The notes beneath the pieces were generated by a model. That model saw only the letters and a program-made list of their open reading frames with translations. It ran no database searches and was not told the DNA's origin. A stretch of DNA of 19,074 bases, from the NCBI GenBank assembly GCA_023380915.1, contig JAMCSM010000038.1, forward strand, positions 1 through 19,074. Reading direction: 5' to 3'. Made by a program: the position numbers and the translations under genes. Shown here in pieces: positions 14,616 through 19,074 of this stretch (positions are counted from its first letter, which is position 1; the number at the start of each line of letters is the position of its first letter). Source of the stretch: Actinomycetota bacterium. GTDB lineage: Bacteria > Actinomycetota > Humimicrobiia > Humimicrobiales > Humimicrobiaceae.

Positions 14616-15443
14616 TCAATTAGAATACCATTTTACACTAAAGCTACTCCCATCAGATGAAAGAGCAGATGGTGCAGCTTTTATTGTTCCAGAGGTTGAA
14701 GCCATAGTTATTGGATCATTTTGCCAGCTATTATTACTGATTGTTCCAGTTTGGTTATTTAAAGTTGTGGCAGAATTACTTAGATATGCTGTACCAAAAT
14801 TTGCAAGCGGTAGTACACCGCCACTCCATGGAGCTTCAACTATCCACTCAGCTGACTGCCGCAGCGCCTTGTTTGACTTTTGGGTTGTGCTAAAACTTTT
14901 ACCGGTTGTTATGTCTTGAAGGGTAAGTAAAAAATTACCACTACCTATATATTTAACTTCAGCACTTATGGTGTCTCCAGGATTTATAGTCATAACAATT
15001 GTATTGCTTGGTTTTGGATACATCTCATACCATGCATAGTAATAAGGTTTACCATTTATATAATTTTGTTCTGTACCAATTTGTTCTACGCTACTATCTG
15101 AATAACCGTCAATACCAACCCAGATTGCAGAATAGGCATTTGGGGAACTGCTTGCAACTGCAGTTGGCACTATCCATTGCCCTTTAACATCACTTACTGC
15201 ATTATTTTGAGGGGCAGTTAAGTTTATCTCAACAGCATAGCCTGCCCAATTCGAGCTAGTACCGTCTTTTAGTTTTATACGTGGTGCATGAGAAACAAAA
15301 TTACTACCAAAAGTTTTTACTACTTCCTTATATGGTATCGAAAAAGGAAAAATAGTAGTCATGAGAAAGACTAGTGTTACAATCAAAATAATAATTAACA
15401 GGAAATACTTTAAACTTTTTAAACTATAAACTTTATTTTTCAT
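14616..15443 (-). CDS. G1 family (eqolisin) glutamic peptidase, secreted or membrane-anchored
   Basis: A 275-residue protein. A membrane segment (about 12-33) is an uncleaved signal anchor or signal peptide. From residue 62 the eqolisin fold pattern is clear: SSNWAGYAV (63-71), KGQWIVPT (87-94), SAIWVGIDGY (105-114), the catalytic Gln motif VEQIGTEQ (Q121), YYAWYEMYP (135-143), INPGDTISAEV (153-163) and the catalytic Glu motif AEWIVEAP (E199). These peptidases use a Gln/Glu pair and in fungi are acid-active and pepstatin-insensitive; bacterial members are known but less studied. Both catalytic residues are kept. There is little pro-segment (about 34-60). GTGAGG (15453-15448) precedes the ATG by 4 bases. 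It heads the minus-strand envelope genes, after a 320-base leader region that contains a structured inverted-repeat element. Confidence 0.9.
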   Translation of the reverse strand: MKNKVYSLKSLKYFLLIIILIVTLVFLMTTIFPFSIPYKEVVKTFGSNFVSHAPRIKLKDGTSSNWAGYAVEINLTAPQNNAVSDVKGQWIVPTAVASSSPNAYSAIWVGIDGYSDSSVEQIGTEQNYINGKPYYYAWYEMYPKPSNTIVMTINPGDTISAEVKYIGSGNFLLTLQDITTGKSFSTTQKSNKALRQSAEWIVEAPWSGGVLPLANFGTAYLSNSATTLNNQTGTISNNSWQNDPITMASTSGTIKAAPSALSSDGSSFSVKWYSN

Positions 15444-15499
15444 TTTGCCTCACTTTTTATTATTTATTTTTTATTCATAAGAACTATTTAATAAAAACT

Positions 15500-15529
15500 A
15501 TTATAATGTACAAACGAAAAATCTTACAA
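15500..15529 (-). promoter_or_regulatory. Candidate promoter for the glutamic peptidase
   Basis: On the minus strand TATAAT (15505-15500) is preceded at 18 bases by TTGTAA (15529-15524). Transcription would start near 15493 and give a leader of about 50 bases. The -35 hexamer lies within the palindrome ACAAATTTGT (15526-15535), a possible operator. Transcripts from this promoter would not include the structured element upstream. Confidence 0.4.
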
Positions 15530-15570
15530 ATTTGTTTGTAGTAATAAAAAGTAATTAACCATAACTAAAT

Positions 15571-15701
15571 GTGAGGCTAAAAAATCATGCTTGAATTAAT
15601 TTGTAAATTGCTGGCTTGATCAGCCTCACACCCCAGGCCCCCTTTTTAACGAATTGTTTTTTTCAAAAACAGCGATGGTTAAAAAGCCCCAATTTACAAA
15701 T
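15571..15701 (-). promoter_or_regulatory. Nested inverted-repeat element, candidate structured RNA or leader
   Basis: On the minus strand the outer arms ATTTGTAAATTG (15701-15690) and CAATTTACAAAT (15610-15599) pair over 12 bp. Inside are CTTTTTAAC/GTTAAAAAG (15686-15678 with 15650-15642), capped by a GTTTTT/AAAAAC hairpin (15656-15670), and GGCT/AGCC (15625-15622 with 15616-15613). This makes a possible three-way junction whose connecting strands are G-rich. Downstream, AGCCTCAC (15578-15571) is complementary both to GTGAGGCT inside the element (15629-15622) and to GTGAGGC at the peptidase ribosome-binding site (15453-15447). I do not recognise a known riboswitch consensus. Confidence 0.4.
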
Positions 15702-15764
15702 GTTCTTTATTTTTAACAAGAGTTTAGTTTATAAACGGCAGGAAGTCTTTAAAATAAATCAATT

Positions 15765-17618
15765 TTAATTATGCAGCTGATATTGGTATTTATAAAGCTT
15801 GTAATAAACACCTTTCAGTTTTAAAAGTTCCTGGTGGGATCCCCGCTCAACAATCCGGCCATGTGAAAGCACCAGAATTTTATCAGCATTTCTTATTGTA
15901 GAAAGCCTGTGTGCGATAACTATTGTAGTTCTGTCTTTCATTATTTTTATAAGGGCATCCTGGATCAAAGCTTCACTTTCGGAATCTATGCTTGAAGTAG
16001 CCTCGTCAAGAACAAGAAGAATTTCCGGATTGAATACCGCAGCTCTGGCAAATGAAATAAGCTGCCTCTGTCCCACAGAAAGCATCTGGCCCCTCTCTTT
16101 AACTTCCTGGTTATATTTATCCGGGAGCTTCTCAATAAATTGATGAGCATTAACGTATTTTGCGGCTTCGACAACATTTTCAAATGGGATGTCTTTGTTG
16201 CCAAGCCTGATATTATCAAGAATGCTGCCTGAAAATAAAAATACGTCCTGCATAACAATTCCAATATGACGCCTCAAATCGGTAAGGTTGAATTTTTTTA
16301 TGTCAATATTATTGAGATAGATATTTCCTTTCCGGATATCATAAAACCTGTTTAAAATATTTATTATCGAAGTCTTTCCTGAACCTGTTGCTCCTACGAT
16401 TGCAATGCTTTCACCGCTGTTAATTACAAATGAGATATCTTTTAAGACATAATTTTCATTTTCATAAGCAAACCACACCTTATCAAATTCAATTTGCCCT
16501 TTTATGGGAATTCCGCTGGTTCCGGCTTTCTTTGATTTGAATCCTGTCTGCAGTTCAAACGCTTTTTCCTGTTCTCTGCTGATTATCAAAGGATTTTCCG
16601 GGGAAGTTATCGATGGTTTTTGTTCCATCAATACAAATATTCTTTCCGAAGCGGCGATAGCTTCCTGGAGTATTCCAAATTTTTCACTCAAATCGCTGAT
16701 TGGATTAAAGAACTTATCAATATATTGTATAAAGGCTACAAGCGTACCAAGAGTAAGCGCGTTCTGTATTACTTTGCCGCCGCCATACCAGATTATGAGC
16801 GAAACAGCCAGTGTGCTGATAAGTGTTACAATAGGGAAAAATACTGCATAATATAATATTGTTTTAATATAAGCTGTAAGATACCCCTTATTCAAATCAT
16901 CAAACTCTTCTTCATTTTTGTATTCACGCCTGAATACTTTCACCGTATTGATTCCTGATATAACTTCATGTAAAAATGAATTCATATTCGAGATTTTTGT
17001 CCTGATTACTTTAAATGAAACCCTCACTTTGGCCCTGAAAATAAAAGCTGCAATTGCCAGAAGAATCAGGACTGAAAATGTAACAAGTGATAGCTTGATA
17101 CTCATTGAAATCATTACTATCATTATTCCCGCAATCATGAATATATCTCCAAAAAGCGTGACAATACCCGATGAGAGCATTTCATTTAAGGCCTGTACAT
17201 CTGTTGTTACCCTTGTAAGAATTCGTCCGACAGGATTTTTGTCAAAAAATGACATTTCCATTTCGTGAATATGGGAAAATATATCCATTCTCATATCATA
17301 CATTATCTTTTGGCCAAGGTATTCAGTGAGATACTGCTGTAAATATCTTATTAAAAACTCTGCAAATATTACCGCGCCATATAATATAACGATATATAAA
17401 AAGCCCTGTAGCTTCTGGGGAGTAATGTATTTATCTATCGATATTTTTATAAGGTATGGGCCCGTTATTTCAAAGCCTGCTGTAATAAGAAGCAAAAAAA
17501 TTGTCAGGGCAAGCAGCCATTTATATGGTTTTACATATTTTAATATTCTTGACAGGGTTTTTCTGTCAAGCTGTTTTTCTTCCAGTTCTTTTTCGTATAA
17601 ATTGCTGTCTTTTTCCAT
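15765..17618 (-). CDS. ABC exporter half-transporter (TMD-NBD), consensus-ATPase subunit of a likely heterodimer
   Basis: A 617-residue type IV ABC exporter. Six membrane helices lie between about 35 and 300, followed by a nucleotide-binding domain with the A-loop FAY (383-385), Walker A GATGSGKT (409-416), Q-loop Q457, signature LSVGQ (513-517), Walker B ILLVLDE (E539) and H-loop H570. The catalytic Glu is present, but the signature is LSVGQ instead of LSGGQ. This is the pattern of the TM288/BmrD-like subunit that supplies the consensus Walker B and the altered signature. A linker of about 40 residues precedes the NBD. Its ATG directly follows the stop of the partner gene with no gap, so the two are coupled. 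Substrate (drug, lipid or peptide) cannot be told. A dedicated terminator is not obvious after the stop. Confidence 0.94.
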   Translation of the reverse strand: MEKDSNLYEKELEEKQLDRKTLSRILKYVKPYKWLLALTIFLLLITAGFEITGPYLIKISIDKYITPQKLQGFLYIVILYGAVIFAEFLIRYLQQYLTEYLGQKIMYDMRMDIFSHIHEMEMSFFDKNPVGRILTRVTTDVQALNEMLSSGIVTLFGDIFMIAGIMIVMISMSIKLSLVTFSVLILLAIAAFIFRAKVRVSFKVIRTKISNMNSFLHEVISGINTVKVFRREYKNEEEFDDLNKGYLTAYIKTILYYAVFFPIVTLISTLAVSLIIWYGGGKVIQNALTLGTLVAFIQYIDKFFNPISDLSEKFGILQEAIAASERIFVLMEQKPSITSPENPLIISREQEKAFELQTGFKSKKAGTSGIPIKGQIEFDKVWFAYENENYVLKDISFVINSGESIAIVGATGSGKTSIINILNRFYDIRKGNIYLNNIDIKKFNLTDLRRHIGIVMQDVFLFSGSILDNIRLGNKDIPFENVVEAAKYVNAHQFIEKLPDKYNQEVKERGQMLSVGQRQLISFARAAVFNPEILLVLDEATSSIDSESEALIQDALIKIMKDRTTIVIAHRLSTIRNADKILVLSHGRIVERGSHQELLKLKGVYYKLYKYQYQLHN

Positions 17619-19074
17619 TTATATTTCTTCTGCCAGTTGTTCGGATAATTGCTGGCGATAATAAAGTTTTTGATAGATGCTGCTTTTCTTAATAAGTTCC
17701 TTATGACTGCCTGTATCCGTTATTTTCCCCTCATCAAGAACAATAATTACATCAGAATTTTTTATGGTTGAAATTCTGTGCGAAATAAATATACAGGTTG
17801 TTTTTACTTCTCCATTTATATAATTTTCAAGATCCCTTAAAATAAGTTCTTCAGTATTTGTGTCAATGCTGGAAAAGGAATCATCCAGTATCAATATTGA
17901 AGGTTTGATCAGAATAGCCCTTGCAATAGCAAGTCTTTGTTTCTGCCCTCCTGAAAGTGTTACTCCTCTTTCTCCTATCAGTGTTTCATATTTTTCAGGA
18001 AATGTTTCAACATCCTCATGCAAATGAGAAATTTTTGAAACTTCCAGAATTTTTTCGTTGAGTTCTGATTCAGTCATGCCGGAGAGAAGAGTTTCCTTGC
18101 CGAATATTATATTTTCTTTTATGGATTTGGAAAAAATGAATGGTTCCTGCATGACATAACTTATTTCTTTGCGTAAAATATCCAGGGGGATCTCTTTGAT
18201 ATCAAAACCATCAATAGAAATAATTCCGCCCGAAGGATCATAAAGCCTGGGGATTAAGTTTACTAATGTTGATTTTCCGCTTCCCGTAAAACCAACGATT
18301 CCTGCCCTGGTGCCGGCAACCAGTTCAAAATTTATGTCTTTTAATATTAAATTATCAGTGTCAAGTGTTTTATTGATTACCTTTTCATGATTTTTTGGGG
18401 CATCAATAATACCGGCATCTTTTATTTTTGTTGAATTTGCACCACTGGAATTTTCGTTGCTCTTTTCATTTATGTTATAAGCTTCATAATTTATTTCATC
18501 TGTGTATCCGAAATAAACATGATCAAATTTTAAATTTCCTCTTGGATTTTTTATTTTTACAGGATTTTTGGGTTCTGCTATTTTTGTATCCCTGGTCAAA
18601 ATCTTATTGATCCTTCCGGTTGATACAGAACCCTGTTGAATAAGATTGATAACCCAGCCAAGTGAAATCAAAGGCCATGTTATTGAACCTATGTATGCAC
18701 TGAATTGTACAAACTGTCCAAGAGTTAGCACTCCTCCGATTACCTGCTGGCCGCCGATCAGCAGCACTACCATTGTTCCGATTCCTCCGATGAATATCAT
18801 TGCTGGCCAGAATATGCTCCTTACTCTTGCAAGTGAAAGATTTCTGTTTATATATTCCTGGTTAAGACTTGCGAAAGTATCAATTTCATTGGATTCCTGT
18901 GTAAATGATTTTACTACCCTTATTCCTGCAATGCTTTCCTGTGTTCTTGCCGACAGAACTGCATATTGTTCCTGTGATTTCTTGAAACGCAGGTAAAGCA
19001 TTGAACTTAACCTGCTGACAAGCAGCGGCACTACTGGAATGGCAATCAATGAATTGATACTTTCGCAAGTCTTA
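17619..19074 (-). CDS. ABC exporter half-transporter, degenerate-site subunit (5' truncated by window)
   Basis: The frame is open to the right window edge, so the N-terminus and first membrane helices are missing. Numbering here is from the codon at 19049. The visible TMD part contains ESIAGIRVVKSFTQE, a typical exporter coupling region. The NBD has Walker A GFTGSGKST (253-261), Q-loop Q301, canonical signature LSGGQ (365-369), Walker B ILILDD with Asp390 where the catalytic Glu is expected, and H-loop H424. Asp in that place marks the degenerate site of heterodimeric exporters such as TM287/288, LmrCD and BmrCD, and the next gene provides the complementary LSVGQ. Between FGYTDE and LILKDINFEL there is an extra polar segment of about 45-50 residues (about 184-232), longer than usual for this strand-turn. 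It is the first gene of the pair, with no gap to the second. Confidence 0.93.
   Translation of the reverse strand, partial: KTCESINSLIAIPVVPLLVSRLSSMLYLRFKKSQEQYAVLSARTQESIAGIRVVKSFTQESNEIDTFASLNQEYINRNLSLARVRSIFWPAMIFIGGIGTMVVLLIGGQQVIGGVLTLGQFVQFSAYIGSITWPLISLGWVINLIQQGSVSTGRINKILTRDTKIAEPKNPVKIKNPRGNLKFDHVYFGYTDEINYEAYNINEKSNENSSGANSTKIKDAGIIDAPKNHEKVINKTLDTDNLILKDINFELVAGTRAGIVGFTGSGKSTLVNLIPRLYDPSGGIISIDGFDIKEIPLDILRKEISYVMQEPFIFSKSIKENIIFGKETLLSGMTESELNEKILEVSKISHLHEDVETFPEKYETLIGERGVTLSGGQKQRLAIARAILIKPSILILDDSFSSIDTNTEELILRDLENYINGEVKTTCIFISHRISTIKNSDVIIVLDEGKITDTGSHKELIKKSSIYQKLYYRQQLSEQLAEEI

Larger units (their letters stand above)
15444..15764. other. ABC exporter-glutamic peptidase intergenic region
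   Basis: About 320 bases. From the right (minus-strand direction) it contains a 10-base palindrome GTTTATAAAC (15727-15736), the nested inverted-repeat element (15599-15701), an AGCCTCAC segment (15578-15571), a candidate promoter (15529-15500) overlapping the palindrome ACAAATTTGT (15526-15535), and the peptidase ribosome-binding site (15453-15447). No convincing ORF is present. Confidence 0.6.

Noticed and set aside
14371..14919. Long plus-strand reading frame opposite the InlB-repeat lipoprotein and glutamic peptidase genes
   Set aside because: It is antisense to two well-supported genes with signal peptides and family motifs, crosses their junction, and its translation shows no domain pattern.
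15571..15629. Rho-independent terminator of the ABC exporter operon formed by GTGAGGCT/AGCCTCAC
   Set aside because: The stem encloses more than 40 bases and the T run lies before the 3' arm, not after it, so it does not have terminator geometry.
1..19074. CRISPR array, insertion sequence, prophage or toxin-antitoxin genes
   Set aside because: No spaced direct repeats, transposase or integrase motifs, terminal inverted repeats or paired small toxin-like genes were found.

Overview
This is an AT-rich bacterial window, about one third G+C by eye. It carries 15 supported protein genes plus one doubtful small ORF. I see no rRNA, tRNA, insertion sequence or CRISPR array. Several genes use TTG or GTG starts. 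The gene content suggests a bacterium, probably an anaerobe: adenosylcobalamin-dependent ribonucleotide reductase with NrdR, RodA elongation machinery, several lipobox lipoproteins, and a LpxL/PatA-type acyltransferase. I cannot assign a phylum from this alone.

Layout. (1) 1-5681: the 3' end of nrdJ on + meets a three-gene minus-strand run. That run is an LPLAT-type acyltransferase, then a P2A cation (Ca2+-type) P-ATPase, then a macro-domain protein whose start codon overlaps the ATPase stop (ATGA). (2) 5848-9355: a plus-strand baeRF/Vms1-like protein with a zinc ribbon, minus-strand nrdR, and a plus-strand rpiB-ribokinase pair for ribose and ribose-5-phosphate metabolism. (3) 9352-15443: a block of minus-strand envelope genes. 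In transcription order these are a G1 (eqolisin) glutamic peptidase, a lipoprotein with an InlB-type repeat, a polysaccharide deacetylase with an Ig/CARDB-like domain, an M23 endopeptidase, RodA, and a Thr-rich lipoprotein of unknown function. (4) 15765-19074: a minus-strand ABC exporter pair, the first gene truncated by the window end, with the residue pattern of a heterodimeric exporter having one degenerate ATP site.

How the genes fit together. NrdR is the expected repressor of nrdJ. The envelope block joins peptidoglycan synthesis (RodA), peptidoglycan cleavage (M23), glycan deacetylation and secreted proteolysis. Three of its proteins share Thr/Ala/Glu-rich stalks after a lipobox.

Most unusual points. 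A nested inverted-repeat element sits at 15599-15701 upstream of the glutamic peptidase; an 8-nt segment downstream of it can pair either with the element or with the peptidase ribosome-binding site. The deacetylase signal peptide has no canonical start codon. A protein-like 51-codon ORF overlaps the end of rodA. No complete new system is proven by the sequence; the first of these is the best candidate for new regulatory biology.
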